Shown here piece by piece: positions 26,105 to 36,062 of a DNA stretch of 64,000 nt. Position numbers and translations under genes: made by a program. The notes under the pieces were generated by a model. That model was not told the DNA's origin. It searched no databases and saw only the letters and a list, made by a program, of their open reading frames with translations. Location: NCBI GenBank assembly GCA_965247375.1, contig CBDFHU010000161.1, positions 124,001 to 188,000 of the forward strand, written 5' to 3'. The stretch's first letter is position 1, and each line of letters begins with the position of its first letter. The DNA is from Arsenicibacter sp965247375 (GTDB taxonomy: Bacteria; Bacteroidota; Bacteroidia; Cytophagales; Spirosomataceae).

Positions 26105-27157
26105 ATGTCGCGTAATTTTAAAATCGGTATTTTTCTTACCGTTTCCATACTTGTTACCACCTTTACGTTCTATTTCTGGCAGATGTTCAAGACGCCGAAT
26201 CTCAATGCTGCCGAAGCAACGGGAGATGACAACGTCAAAACATTTGCTCTGCTGATTCCGAAAGGCGCTTCGTTCGAAGCCGTGGTCGATTCGCTGAAAA
26301 AACACAAAATGATCAACGACGAGGTGTCGTTCCGTTTTGTCGCGAAAGTGCTGAAATATCCGGAGCACGTTAAAACGGGCCGCTATGAGATCCAGCCGCG
26401 TACCGGCAACTACGATGCCATCGTGAAGCTCCGGAGCGGCGCGCAGGACCCAATGACGCTCACGTTCAACAACATTCGCCTGAAGTCGGATCTGATTCAG
26501 CGCCTTGGCAGCAAGTTTGCCTTTGGTCCCGACTCGCTGGCTAAATACCTGAACGATCCGGAAGAGTGCCGGAAGTTTGGTTTCGATACTACCACCGTTG
26601 TCTGCATGTTTATCCCGAACTCCTACGAAATGTTCTGGACCACCAAACCATCCACGTTTCTGGAGCGGATGGGTAGCGAATATAAAAAATTCTGGACGGC
26701 TGACCGTAAAGCGAAGGCCGCCGCCCTTGGCCTGTCGCAGACGCAGGTGCAGGTACTGGCTTCTATCGTTCAGGCCGAAACTATTAAAAATGATGAAAAG
26801 CCGCGCGTGGCCGGTGCGTACCTGAACCGGCTGAAAAAAGGCATGAAGCTCGAAGCCGACCCGACAGTGGTGTTTGCCAACCGCGATTTCACTATTCGCA
26901 GGGTACTGAACCGTCACCTGGCGTTTGAGTCGCCGTACAACACCTACCGGCATACTGGTCTGCCTCCCGGCCCGATCAATATTCCGTCGCCGTCGTCGAT
27001 TGACGCCGTACTGAACCCGGAATCGCACGAGTACATTTACTTTGTCGCAAAAGCCGACTTCTCGGGCTACCATACCTTCGCCAGAACGCACGAAGAGCAC
27101 ATGGCCAATGCCCGCATTTACCAGAAAGCCCTCAGCGAACGTGGTATTATGAAATAG
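26105..27157 (+). CDS. mltG: Endolytic transglycosylase MltG
   Basis: A 350-residue membrane-anchored enzyme of usual MltG length. One N-terminal transmembrane segment (about 8-26), a LysM-like part (ALLIPKGASFEAVVDSLKK), then the catalytic YceG domain with QVLASIVQAET, catalytic glutamate E225, PRVAGAYLNRLKKGMKLEAD and YNTYRHTGLPPGPI. It cuts nascent peptidoglycan strands inside the chain and so ends their synthesis at the inner membrane. It is the first gene of a plus-strand row with the thioesterase after it, separated by about 107 bases of repeat-like sequence. Confidence 0.93.
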   Translation: MSRNFKIGIFLTVSILVTTFTFYFWQMFKTPNLNAAEATGDDNVKTFALLIPKGASFEAVVDSLKKHKMINDEVSFRFVAKVLKYPEHVKTGRYEIQPRTGNYDAIVKLRSGAQDPMTLTFNNIRLKSDLIQRLGSKFAFGPDSLAKYLNDPEECRKFGFDTTTVVCMFIPNSYEMFWTTKPSTFLERMGSEYKKFWTADRKAKAAALGLSQTQVQVLASIVQAETIKNDEKPRVAGAYLNRLKKGMKLEADPTVVFANRDFTIRRVLNRHLAFESPYNTYRHTGLPPGPINIPSPSSIDAVLNPESHEYIYFVAKADFSGYHTFARTHEEHMANARIYQKALSERGIMK

Positions 27158-27262
27158 CGGGTAGCGAGGGGCGTGGGGTCTGGTGCCGGGAGCGACAAAA
27201 CCCATACACTTAACTTTTCGCCCCTTGCACCAAGCACCTTCCCCGGCCCAAAAGCCCTTGTT
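27158..27262. repeat. Intergenic repeat of GCGAGGGGCG type
   Basis: TAGCGAGGGGCGTGGGG after the mltG stop and CGCCCCTTGCACCAAGCACC about 55 bases later form an imperfect inverted pair, like other palindromic fillers of this genome. No promoter was recognised in it. Confidence 0.4.
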
Positions 27263-27264
27263 GT

Positions 27265-27684
27265 ATGTTTATTTTTGATGTCAACGATATTCGGGTGCGG
27301 TATGCCGACACCGACCAGATGGGCTATGTCTACTACGGTAACTATGCCCGTTTTTATGAAATCGGCCGCGTAGAAGCGCTGCGCAGTCTTGGCTTTCATT
27401 ATAAGGAAATGGAAGCATCCGGTGTCATGATGCCGGTTTACGAAAACAAATCGCGCTACCTGAAGCCCGCCCGCTACGATGATTTGCTGCGTGTTCGGGT
27501 AACGATCCCCGAACTACCCAAAGTCCGGATTATTTTTCAGTATGACGTCCTGAATCAGGAGAACGAGTTGCTGAATAAAGGCGAAACCACGCTGGTTTTT
27601 CAGCGCATGGATACCGGTCGTCTGTGTCTGGCGCCGACCGCCATGCTGGATGCCCTGAGGCCTTTTTTTGAGGCAGCCGGGTAA
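27265..27684 (+). CDS. Acyl-CoA thioesterase, YbgC/4HBT type
   Basis: A 139-residue hot-dog fold protein. RVRYADTDQMGYVYYGNYARFYE is the active-site block of the YbgC/4-hydroxybenzoyl-CoA thioesterase family, with D-x-D-x-M-G-x-V-Y-Y-G-N-Y. It hydrolyses short or aromatic acyl-CoA. No tol-pal genes are beside it, unlike ybgC of Proteobacteria, so the name is not given. Confidence 0.88.
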   Translation: MFIFDVNDIRVRYADTDQMGYVYYGNYARFYEIGRVEALRSLGFHYKEMEASGVMMPVYENKSRYLKPARYDDLLRVRVTIPELPKVRIIFQYDVLNQENELLNKGETTLVFQRMDTGRLCLAPTAMLDALRPFFEAAG

Positions 27685-27720
27685 GTAAATCAGCTCATTA
27701 CGGGCCAAAATCTGTCCCTT

Positions 27721-27736
27721 GGCCAAACATTTGGCC
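27721..27736. promoter_or_regulatory. 16-bp palindrome before the YihY gene
   Basis: GGCCAAACATTTGGCC is a 7-bp perfect inverted repeat with a 2-base centre, 41 bases before ATG 27778, and may be an operator or part of a small hairpin. Confidence 0.3.
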
Positions 27737-27777
27737 TTGCTTCAGGCTTACTACTATACACACTACCGCCCGGTACT

Positions 27778-28731
27778 ATGCTTGAAAAACTTCGCAACAA
27801 CAGCTCGCTGGTGCGTGTCCGGCAACGCCTGAAACGCAACAAACCATTTAAATCGTCGCAGACCAACTGGTACGATTTTTTAAAGGATATTCTGAACAAA
27901 CTGGGTAGCACCGACCTCAGCGAACGGGCTGCTGCGGTCTCGTTTAACCTGTTTCTGGCGGTATTCCCGGCCATTATCTTTTTATTTACCCTCATTCCCT
28001 ATATCCCGATCAACAACCTGGAAGGGCAGATTATGGATCTGCTGCGACGGGTTATTCCGACCGGTACGTTCGAATGGGTCGAAACCACCATCCGCGACAT
28101 CATTAACCAGCAGCGGAGCGGGGTTCTGTCGTTTGGTTTTTTACTGACGATCTACGCCTCAACCAACGGCATGTTTGCGCTCATGAATGCCTTCAACCAT
28201 TCGCATGAGACCTCAAACCGGCGCGGTTTCCTCAAAACCCGTCTCATTGCCCTCGGCCTGACGTTCATGTTTGCGTTTGCCATTGTGCTGGCCATTGTGT
28301 TTCTGCTGGTGGGGGGTATTGTAACGGATTATCTGCTTCACATTGCCGTGTTAAACAATCCGGTTACCGTTATTTTTCTGAATGTAACCCGTTATTTACT
28401 GGTTTTCGCCGTTTTCGTCTGTGTCGTTTCCCTGTTATACCGGTTCGGTCCCGACCGCAACATGCGCTGGGGACTGATAACGCCCGGCTCGGTAGCCACA
28501 TCGGTCCTGATTGTACTGACAACATACGGCTTCTCCTACTATCTCGCCAATTTCGGCTCCTACAACAAACTGTACGGCTCAATCGGCACGCTCATCGCCC
28601 TGATGGTGTGGATTAACCTGATTGCGATGCTGGTTATTCTGGGTTTTGAAATAAACGTATCGCTTTATCATCCTGTCATGCTGGGAAGGGGCAAAAAGGG
28701 TAAAACAACAAACGCCACCTCAGACCTGTGA
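27778..28731 (+). CDS. YihY/virulence factor BrkB family membrane protein
   Basis: A 317-residue inner-membrane protein of the YihY/BrkB family with about six hydrophobic helices. Residues 45-60 (LSERAAAVSFNLFLAVFPAI) are the characteristic N-terminal helix with A-A-A-V-S-F, and G-S-Y-N-K-L-Y-G-S-I-G-T near the C-terminus is another family hallmark. The function is unsettled: it was once called RNase BN by mistake. The C-terminus (RGKKGKTTNATSDL) is short and basic. It follows the thioesterase by 93 bases. Confidence 0.88.
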   Translation: MLEKLRNNSSLVRVRQRLKRNKPFKSSQTNWYDFLKDILNKLGSTDLSERAAAVSFNLFLAVFPAIIFLFTLIPYIPINNLEGQIMDLLRRVIPTGTFEWVETTIRDIINQQRSGVLSFGFLLTIYASTNGMFALMNAFNHSHETSNRRGFLKTRLIALGLTFMFAFAIVLAIVFLLVGGIVTDYLLHIAVLNNPVTVIFLNVTRYLLVFAVFVCVVSLLYRFGPDRNMRWGLITPGSVATSVLIVLTTYGFSYYLANFGSYNKLYGSIGTLIALMVWINLIAMLVILGFEINVSLYHPVMLGRGKKGKTTNATSDL

Positions 28732-28773
28732 AGTGACGTTTGCAAACCCTAACCCATAAATGTGACTCTTTAT

Positions 28774-28800
28774 GTTTAACGCCTTAGGTAAGCGTTAAAC
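28774..28800. repeat. 9-bp perfect inverted repeat after the YihY gene
   Basis: GTTTAACGC (28774-28782) and GCGTTAAAC (28792-28800) with a 9-base loop, 43 bases after the stop codon. It may end transcription or be an operator for the glycosyltransferase; a second hairpin, GGGGAGAAAAATCTCCC, lies at about 28935-28951. Confidence 0.45.
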
Positions 28801-28991
28801 GATCAGTTATTCATTAGTAAAAATCGTGCCAAAAAAACCGGAAGTGCCCGATTATTCGTTTTTTTTCCTTTGGCTCAATAGTCTATTAATCTACTGAGAC
28901 AATAGCGTAATATTGTATTAACAAGACACCTGCGGGGAGAAAAATCTCCCTTAAGACCTAATTACAAATACATTACGCTTGAATCAGTAGC

Positions 28992-30035
28992 ATGCGCTCG
29001 GTCACCCAGCACTATAATGCGGTGCCAATGGCACCTTATCTGCACCAACATAAACCGTGGGTTACCGTAATCTGCACGGCCTATAACCACGAACAGTTTG
29101 TCGGAGAAGCCCTGGAATCAGTGGTGGATCAGCAATACCCGAAAGTTGAACTGATCGTGGTCGACAACGCCAGTACCGACCAGAGTGCGGCCCGGATACA
29201 GGCATTTGTCAACCGGCACCCGAATACGCAGTTTATCCGGAATACGACCAATACCGGTCTTTGTAAAGCCTTCAATCAGGCGCTGCGGATTGCTACCGGT
29301 AAATACGTAATCGACTTATCGGCCGATGATGTCATGCTTCCCGACCGCATTGCACGCCAGGTCGAGCGGCTGGAAGAACTCGGCGACCGCTATGCCGTTG
29401 TATTCAGTAATGCACGGTATATCGACGAGCACCGGCAGTTGCAGCAAACTCACTACCCCGTTGATGAGCTCGGACAAAGTACGCTGCCGATACCAACCGG
29501 CGATATTTTCCGGCACGTGCTGAGTTCGTATTTTATCTGCACGCCCACGATGATGATCCGGAAAAGTGCCCTCGACGAACTCAATGGCTACGACGAATCA
29601 CTCACCTACGAAGATTTTGATTTCTGGGTTCGCTCCGCACGTACCTACAAGTATGCCTATGTGGATGCCGTGCTGACACAAAAACGCCGGTTAAGCACGT
29701 CTCAGTCCCTGCAAGTTATCCGGACCGATAACCAGTTGCTATCATCAACGCTGGCTGTTTGTTACAAAGCCTATATGCTCTGCCAGTCGGCCGATGAGTT
29801 TAAAGCCCTCGCCAACCGCATCCGCACGTTTGTCCGCAAGGCATTCTACACCGAGCAGTTCGATCTTGCCAATCAGTTTGGCCGGCTCCTGAGCGTCATT
29901 GAACAACCCGATCCGCTTACCCGGGCTATTCTGCTGGCCAGCCACCTGCATCTACCCGTCAACGGCCTCTACCGGCAGTATCTGCGCTGGTGCGGCGCAG
30001 ACCATTCCATCAGAATGGCAGCCAGGGCAGCCTGA
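28992..30035 (+). CDS. Glycosyltransferase family 2
   Basis: A 347-residue GT-A enzyme. VTVICTAYNHEQFVGEALES begins the nucleotide-sugar fold, VDNASTDQS follows, and L-S-A-D-D-V-M supplies the DxD-like metal site. The YEDFDFWVR segment is the ED-type acceptor or base region. It adds a sugar to an unknown acceptor, perhaps in surface polysaccharide. A later start at 29028 (MAPYLHQ) is also possible. No other polysaccharide gene is adjacent; the neighbour is a tRNA modification enzyme. Confidence 0.85.
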   Translation: MRSVTQHYNAVPMAPYLHQHKPWVTVICTAYNHEQFVGEALESVVDQQYPKVELIVVDNASTDQSAARIQAFVNRHPNTQFIRNTTNTGLCKAFNQALRIATGKYVIDLSADDVMLPDRIARQVERLEELGDRYAVVFSNARYIDEHRQLQQTHYPVDELGQSTLPIPTGDIFRHVLSSYFICTPTMMIRKSALDELNGYDESLTYEDFDFWVRSARTYKYAYVDAVLTQKRRLSTSQSLQVIRTDNQLLSSTLAVCYKAYMLCQSADEFKALANRIRTFVRKAFYTEQFDLANQFGRLLSVIEQPDPLTRAILLASHLHLPVNGLYRQYLRWCGADHSIRMAARAA

Positions 30036-30096
30036 TTTTTCGTTTTCAGCATGTATTCGTAGTTTGTGCTCCCATAAACAAAATTACATTCGAATC

Positions 30097-30714
30097 ATGC
30101 CAGCGGAATACATCCATATACATCCTCAGACACCTGAACCCCGTAAAATCAATCAGGTGGTGTCGGCTCTGCGCGATGGTGCCGTCATTATTTATCCAAC
30201 CGATACCATTTATGGTCTGGGTTGCGACATTCATAATGCCCGGGCGGTGGAGCGCGTGGCCCGTATAAAAGGTATTAAGCCACAAAAGAATGATTTCTCG
30301 TTTATTTGCTACGACCTGAGCCATATTGCCGATTATGCACGGGTCGACAATCAGGCGTTCAAGCTCATGAAGCGGCTACTGCCGGGGCCGTTCACGTTTA
30401 TTCTGAATGCCAGTAATTCGGTACCAAAATTGCTGAATACGAACAAACGGACGGTCGGTATCCGCGTACCCGATCATGAGATACCGCGCCGGATTGTCCA
30501 CGAATTAGGTAATCCAATCATAACAACAACCATTAAAGACGAAGACGAAATTATTGAATACCCGACTGACCCTGAAATCATTTTCGAACGCTTTCAGCAT
30601 CAGGTCGATATTGTGATTGACGGTGGCTATGGCGGCAACGTGCCCTCAACCATCATCAACGCAACCGACTATGAGTTTGAGGTCGTCCGGCAGGGATTAG
30701 GTCAGGTCGATTAA
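30097..30714 (+). CDS. L-threonylcarbamoyladenylate synthase (Sua5/YciO/YrdC family)
   Basis: A 205-residue YrdC-fold protein. It contains VIIYPTDTIYGLGCD, RIKGIKPQKNDFSFICYD, LLPGPFTFIL, GIRVPDHEIPRRI and the D-G-G-x-G end, typical of enzymes that turn threonine, bicarbonate and ATP into the carbamoyl donor for t6A37 in tRNA, or of YciO-type relatives. ATG 30097 is used; an upstream frame that opens at 29899 overlaps the previous gene and gives no family match. The C-terminal Sua5 domain is missing, as in the short form of the family. Confidence 0.85.
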   Translation: MPAEYIHIHPQTPEPRKINQVVSALRDGAVIIYPTDTIYGLGCDIHNARAVERVARIKGIKPQKNDFSFICYDLSHIADYARVDNQAFKLMKRLLPGPFTFILNASNSVPKLLNTNKRTVGIRVPDHEIPRRIVHELGNPIITTTIKDEDEIIEYPTDPEIIFERFQHQVDIVIDGGYGGNVPSTIINATDYEFEVVRQGLGQVD

Positions 30715-30743
30715 TCCAATCGTTTCGGACTCACCAAAACGCT

Positions 30744-31772
30744 ATGCTAAAACTCTGCTTATCAGCACTAACCGTTTCATTACTTTTATTTTCCAGCTGC
30801 CAGAGCGGAGCGAAAGAATCCGGAAATGCGAAGACGGCTACTGATTCGGCCGCAACCGGGCCAGCCAAAACGACAGAAGCCGCCGCAACGGCCGACACAA
30901 TGGCCACCGTTACAGCCGACACCACTCAGGCGAGCGCCGAACCGCTTTCCGCGCTGGATTCACTGGCGATGATCGGGCCGAAAATTACGGGTAACATTCT
31001 GCCGGCCAAACGGATTCTGGCTTATTACGGCAACCCGCATTCGAAGAAAATGGGTATCCTTGGTGAGTACCCGAAAGCCGACATGCTCCGCCGCCTCGAC
31101 GAAGAAGCCCGCAACTGGGAAAAAGCCGATTCGCTACCAATCCAGAAAGCCCTGCACCTGGTCGCCACCTCGGCCCAGGGCAGCCCCGGCAAAGACGGCA
31201 AATACCGGATGCGGATGTCGGATAAAACGATCCTGAAAGTAATCCGCTGGGCCGCCGAACACAATGCGATTTGTTTTCTGGATATTCAGGTGGGCCTTGC
31301 CGATCTGAAACCTGAGCTGGAACACATGGAAAAGTTCCTGAAGCTGCCTTACGTTCACCTCGGTATTGACCCCGAATTTTCGATGAAAACCGGCGCACGG
31401 CCCGGCTCTAAAATCGGAACCTACGACGCCGATGACATCAACACCGCAACGCAGTTTCTGGACCGGATCGTGAAAGAAAACAAACTGCCGCCGAAGATTC
31501 TGGTCGTACACCGGTTCACGCAGCGAATGGTGACCAACTATAAAAACATCAAACTGAATTCAAACGTGCAGATTGTGATGAACATGGACGGCTGGGGGCC
31601 TCCGGTACTGAAAAAAGATACGTACCGCGCCTATATCCAGAAAGAACCGGTTCAGTATACGGGCTTCAAACTATTTTACCATAATGATGTGAAACGTCCG
31701 CCGCACAAACTGATGACACCGGCCGACGTCCTGGCCGTTACGCCGAAACCCGTTTATATCCAATATCAGTAA
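30744..31772 (+). CDS. Lipoprotein of unknown function
   Basis: A 342-residue protein with a lipobox F-S-S-C (C19), so attached to a membrane. Residues 20-75 are a low-complexity linker rich in Ala, Thr and Asp. The rest (about 76-342) is a globular domain beginning RILAYYGNPHSKKMGILGEY, with repeated strands such as VHLGIDPEFSM and ILVVHRFTQRMV that suggest a TIM-like alpha/beta barrel. I recognise no named family. The gene starts 30 bases after the YrdC gene, so they may be co-transcribed. Confidence 0.7.
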   Translation: MLKLCLSALTVSLLLFSSCQSGAKESGNAKTATDSAATGPAKTTEAAATADTMATVTADTTQASAEPLSALDSLAMIGPKITGNILPAKRILAYYGNPHSKKMGILGEYPKADMLRRLDEEARNWEKADSLPIQKALHLVATSAQGSPGKDGKYRMRMSDKTILKVIRWAAEHNAICFLDIQVGLADLKPELEHMEKFLKLPYVHLGIDPEFSMKTGARPGSKIGTYDADDINTATQFLDRIVKENKLPPKILVVHRFTQRMVTNYKNIKLNSNVQIVMNMDGWGPPVLKKDTYRAYIQKEPVQYTGFKLFYHNDVKRPPHKLMTPADVLAVTPKPVYIQYQ

Positions 31773-31827
31773 CCGTAGTTTCTGCGAATATTCTACCGTT
31801 TTTTAGCAGTTTATTTCAGGAACTTAT

Positions 31828-31835
31828 TACATTTG
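31828..31835 (+). promoter_or_regulatory. -7 promoter box TACATTTG before the sulfur cluster
   Basis: TACATTTG fits TAnnTTTG and would give a start near 31842. The hairpin at 31856-31882 follows within 15-20 bases, so the leader may be short and attenuated. Confidence 0.35.
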
Positions 31836-31855
31836 CAGCATCAATCTCATCAACG

Positions 31856-31882
31856 AAAACGGCACAGAAGCGTGCCGTTTTT
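31856..31882 (+). terminator. Hairpin with T tract before the TauE-type gene
   Basis: AAAACGGCAC (31856-31865), loop AGAAGC, GTGCCGTTTT (31872-31881) form a perfect 10-bp stem whose right arm ends in five T. It lies 84 bases after the lipoprotein stop and 43 bases before the TauE start, so it is either the terminator of the upstream operon or an attenuator of the sulfur genes. Confidence 0.65.
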
Positions 31883-31924
31883 CAAAGATACAATAATCTA
31901 TTAAGTCGATATACTTTATACATT

Positions 31925-33013
31925 ATGCAGCCAACTGAGTTGTCATCGACCGAAACAGCGGGCTCCCCCGTATCGGGAAAGTCGCTCCCATTCGACCTTA
32001 ATGGACTAATAATCAGACTAGAAGGTGACAATGCTCCCACCCAGGCCGAGAAGATAAAATCCGTATTTCCTGAAGCACAGATTGCCATTGATACCCCTCC
32101 TGCAACCAATAAATTCAGCAATCTGCTGCGCCGCCGTAACCGGACCGAGATTGCGGTTTACTTTTTTGCGGCGGTCGCGCTGATGATTGTCGGTCATCTC
32201 CTGTTCAGCTATTTCACAGTAGAACGTATAACAATCCTGGCGGGCGAAATCAACATCACACCGGATATTTTCTATTTCGTGATGGCGGGGTTTGTAGCAC
32301 AGATGATTGATGGCGCTCTGGGCATGGCCTATGGCGTTACGGCCACTACCTTCCTGACGAGTGTTGGCATCAGCCCCGTCTTCGCCACGGCCAGCGTACA
32401 CAGCTCCGAGATTTTTACGAGCGGTGTTTCCGGCTATATGCACCTGAAATTCGGCAATATCAACAGCAAGTTATTCAAGGTTGTACTGATTCCGGGCGTC
32501 ATCGGAGCCGCTTTAGGGGCTTATTTTATAACGGCCCTTTCAGAACTTGAAATCGTTGCCAATTACCTGACTCCTGTTATTTCCATATATACGGCTATTC
32601 TCGGAGTATTGATTCTGAAAAAAGCCTTGACGAAACGGACTAAAAAACGGCCGGTGAAGCAGATTGGTCTGCTTGCCTGGTTCGGCGGATTTGTGGATGC
32701 GATTGGCGGTGGTGGCTGGGGCCCGATTGTGAACTCAACCCTGATTGCGGCCGGCCGTCACCCGCGCTATACCATTGGTTCTGTGAACCTCGCTGAATTT
32801 TTTGTCTCGTTTGCCAGTTCTGTAGTTTTCGCCCTCTATGCAGGTCTGGGTAATTACGGCCTCGTCATTATCGGCCTCATTCTGGGCGGAATGATTGCCG
32901 CACCCATTGCGGCTCACCTTTCGCGCCGCTTGCCGGTAAAAACCATGATGGTATTAGTCGGAATCGTGGTGATCCTCGTAAGTTTGCGCAAAATAGTAAA
33001 GTTCTTTTTTTAA
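31925..33013 (+). CDS. TauE/SafE family sulfite/sulfate-type permease
   Basis: A 362-residue inner-membrane protein. Residues 1-73 are a polar cytoplasmic region (GLIIRLEGDNAPTQAEKIKS); from about 76 on there are eight to nine hydrophobic segments with AGFVAQMIDGALGMAYGVTA and GFVDAIGGGGWGPIVNSTLI, the two repeated signatures of the TauE/SafE family. As first gene of the sulfate assimilation row it probably moves sulfate, sulfite or a sulfonate across the membrane; direction cannot be read from sequence. No SulP or ABC sulfate importer is in the window. Confidence 0.85.
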   Translation: MQPTELSSTETAGSPVSGKSLPFDLNGLIIRLEGDNAPTQAEKIKSVFPEAQIAIDTPPATNKFSNLLRRRNRTEIAVYFFAAVALMIVGHLLFSYFTVERITILAGEINITPDIFYFVMAGFVAQMIDGALGMAYGVTATTFLTSVGISPVFATASVHSSEIFTSGVSGYMHLKFGNINSKLFKVVLIPGVIGAALGAYFITALSELEIVANYLTPVISIYTAILGVLILKKALTKRTKKRPVKQIGLLAWFGGFVDAIGGGGWGPIVNSTLIAAGRHPRYTIGSVNLAEFFVSFASSVVFALYAGLGNYGLVIIGLILGGMIAAPIAAHLSRRLPVKTMMVLVGIVVILVSLRKIVKFFF

Positions 33014-33061
33014 AGTCGATATCTGTCGGCACAAGAAGCTGGCTGGTATCCTGTTAGTACC

Positions 33062-34255
33062 ATGAAAAAGCAGACCAAAGCCATCCGGACTCAGACCAAA
33101 AAGTCACAGTACCGGGAACATTCAACGCCTTTGTTCCTTACGTCAAGTTTCACCTTCGAAACGGCTGAACAAGGCAAAGCGTTATTTGAGGAAACAGAAG
33201 AGGGCAACATCTACAGCCGCTTTTCAAATCCGAACGTAACGGAGTTTGTTGATAAAATCTGTATGCTGGAAAATGCCGAAGAAGGTATTGCTACGGCAAC
33301 GGGTATGGCGGCGGTATTTGCCAGCATGGCTGCATTGCTGAAATCAGGTGATCATATTGTAGCCTGCCGTGCCTTATTCGGATCTGCCCACCAGATTATC
33401 ACCCAGATTCTGAACAAATGGGGTATCACCCATACCTACGTTGACGCTACGGCCACCGAAGCGGAGTGGGAAGCGGCTATTCAGCCGAATACCCGCATGG
33501 TATACCTCGAAACACCATCGAACCCGGGTCTTGAGCTGGTTGATCTGACGATGCTGGCCCGCCTCAAGGAAAAATATGGCTTTATCATCAACGTCGACAA
33601 CTGCTTTGCGACGCCGATTCTGCAAAACCCGATTGACTTCGGCGCTGACCTGTCGGTGCATTCGGCTACCAAGTTTATGGATGGCCAGGGCCGCGTACTG
33701 GGCGGTATTGTTGTCGGTTCTAAAGAGCTGATTGCTCAGATCCGCTTCTTTGCCCGCCACACCGGCCCGTCGATGTCGCCGTTCAACGCCTGGACGCTCT
33801 CGAAAAGTATTGAAACGCTGGAACTCCGGATGGAACGCCATTGCAGCAATGCGCTGAAACTGGCCGAAGCGCTGGAACAGCATCCGGATGTGCAGTCGGT
33901 AAAATACCCGTTCCTGCCTTCGCATCCGCAATATGAACTGGCGAAAAAACAAATGCATGCCGGTGGGTCTATCGTGACGATTGAACTGGAAGGCGGCTTT
34001 GAGCGCGTGAAAGCCTTCTACGATGCGTTACAGATTCCGTCCCTGTCGTCGAACCTGGGCGACACCCGCACTATTGTAACCAACCCGAACACAACGACCC
34101 ACTCGAAACTGAAACCAGACGAAAAAGCAGCACTGGGCATAACGCCGGGCCTGATCCGGATTTCGGTAGGTCTCGAGGCTATTGACGATCTGATCGAAGA
34201 TTTTTCACAGGCAGCCACTGCATCAGCCACTGCGCTGAAAACAGCAGAAGCCTGA
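33062..34255 (+). CDS. O-succinyl/O-acetylhomoserine sulfhydrylase (PLP)
   Basis: A 397-residue Cys/Met metabolism PLP enzyme. HSATKFMDGQGRVLGG carries the internal aldimine lysine, K204; NIYSRFSNPNVTEF near the N-terminus and YLETPSNPGLELVD are family blocks. Because it lies among sulfate reduction genes it probably joins sulfide to an activated homoserine to make homocysteine (MetZ/MetY type); a cystathionine gamma-synthase role cannot be excluded by sequence alone. 48 bases separate it from the permease and 33 from cysH, so all three are likely one operon. Confidence 0.85.
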   Translation: MKKQTKAIRTQTKKSQYREHSTPLFLTSSFTFETAEQGKALFEETEEGNIYSRFSNPNVTEFVDKICMLENAEEGIATATGMAAVFASMAALLKSGDHIVACRALFGSAHQIITQILNKWGITHTYVDATATEAEWEAAIQPNTRMVYLETPSNPGLELVDLTMLARLKEKYGFIINVDNCFATPILQNPIDFGADLSVHSATKFMDGQGRVLGGIVVGSKELIAQIRFFARHTGPSMSPFNAWTLSKSIETLELRMERHCSNALKLAEALEQHPDVQSVKYPFLPSHPQYELAKKQMHAGGSIVTIELEGGFERVKAFYDALQIPSLSSNLGDTRTIVTNPNTTTHSKLKPDEKAALGITPGLIRISVGLEAIDDLIEDFSQAATASATALKTAEA

Positions 34256-34288
34256 TTTTTACCACTGAATAAACACAGGTGCAATACC

Positions 34289-35002
34289 ATGATTGCAGAA
34301 CCATCCTATACAATGGAAAGCCTGAGCAGCTACCTCGACGGTAAAGCCGAAGTGGAAGCCCTGCGTGCGCTGGCCGACCTCTACCCGGGCAAGGTTGTTT
34401 TTTCGACCAGCCTGGGCTACGAAGATCAGGTCATTACCGACATGATCTGTAAGCATAATATCCCGATCCGGATTTTTACGCTGGATACGGGCCGGTTATT
34501 CCCGGAAACGTACTCGGTCTGGAAAAAAACCAACGACCGCTACGGCATCCAGATCGAAACTTACTTCCCGAACCAGGAGGCAACCGAGAAACTGGTCACG
34601 GAAAAAGGCCCGTTCAGCTTCTATGATTCGGTCGAAAACCGGAAAGAGTGCTGCTTTATCCGCAAGGTAGAGCCGCTGAACCGGGCACTGGCCGGTAACA
34701 AAATCTGGATCACCGGTATCCGGGCAGAGCAATCGCCGAACCGGCAGACGATGACGCAGGTGGAGCAGGACGACGCCCATCAGCTCTTCAAGTTTCACCC
34801 GCTGATGAACTGGTCATTCGATGATGTAAAGACCTATATCCGCGAACACAACGTCTCCTATAACCCGTTGCACGACAAGGGTTTTGTCAGCATCGGTTGC
34901 CAGCCCTGCACCCGCGCCATCCGCGAAGGCGAAGACTTCCGCGCCGGCCGCTGGTGGTGGGAAGACAACTCCAAAAAAGAATGTGGACTTCACGCTAAAT
35001 AA
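34289..35002 (+). CDS. cysH: Assimilatory adenylylsulfate (APS) reductase
   Basis: A 237-residue PP-loop related reductase. C121-C122 (KECCFIRK) and C204-x-x-C207 (GCQPC) are the four cysteines that hold a 4Fe-4S cluster in APS-using CysH enzymes; PAPS-only enzymes of enteric bacteria lack them. The tail KKECGLH has the catalytic cysteine of the ECGLH motif. The enzyme reduces APS to sulfite with thioredoxin. That fits the absence of an APS kinase (cysC) nearby. Confidence 0.93.
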   Translation: MIAEPSYTMESLSSYLDGKAEVEALRALADLYPGKVVFSTSLGYEDQVITDMICKHNIPIRIFTLDTGRLFPETYSVWKKTNDRYGIQIETYFPNQEATEKLVTEKGPFSFYDSVENRKECCFIRKVEPLNRALAGNKIWITGIRAEQSPNRQTMTQVEQDDAHQLFKFHPLMNWSFDDVKTYIREHNVSYNPLHDKGFVSIGCQPCTRAIREGEDFRAGRWWWEDNSKKECGLHAK

Positions 35003-35075
35003 AGAGTGATAGAGCGAAAGAGATAAAGAGCGTTTCTGCGCTCACTCTTTCGCTCTACCGCTCTTTCACTCTTTA
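35001..35075. repeat. Intergenic palindrome, AAAGAGTGAAAGAGCG family, copy 2
   Basis: AAAGAGTGATAGAGCGAAAG begins at the cysH stop codon, and the complementary CTCACTCTTTCGCTC...CACTCTTTA arm ends 4 bases before the cysD ATG (35079). The whole 76-base gap is this element. Confidence 0.8.
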
Positions 35076-35078
35076 ACT

Positions 35079-35979
<901 letters not shown>

Positions 35980-35981
<2 letters not shown>

Positions 35982-36058
35982 AGAGCGAAAGAGATAAAGA
36001 GTGAAAGTGCGAAAAAACGTGCTCACTCTTTCATTCTTTCGCACTTTCACTCTTTCAA
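35980..36058. repeat. Intergenic palindrome, AAAGAGTGAAAGAGCG family, copy 3
   Basis: AAAGAGCGAAAGAGATAAAG (35980-35999) overlaps the cysD stop codon and the matching CTCACTCTTTCATTCTTTCG arm, continuing to CACTCTTTC, ends about 5-6 bases before the cysN start. It fills the whole gap. Confidence 0.8.
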
Positions 36059-36062
36059 AAAT

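Noticed and set aside
26030..27205. Open frame of 391 codons opposite mltG
   Set aside because: Shadow of mltG; no recognisable protein features and no promoter.
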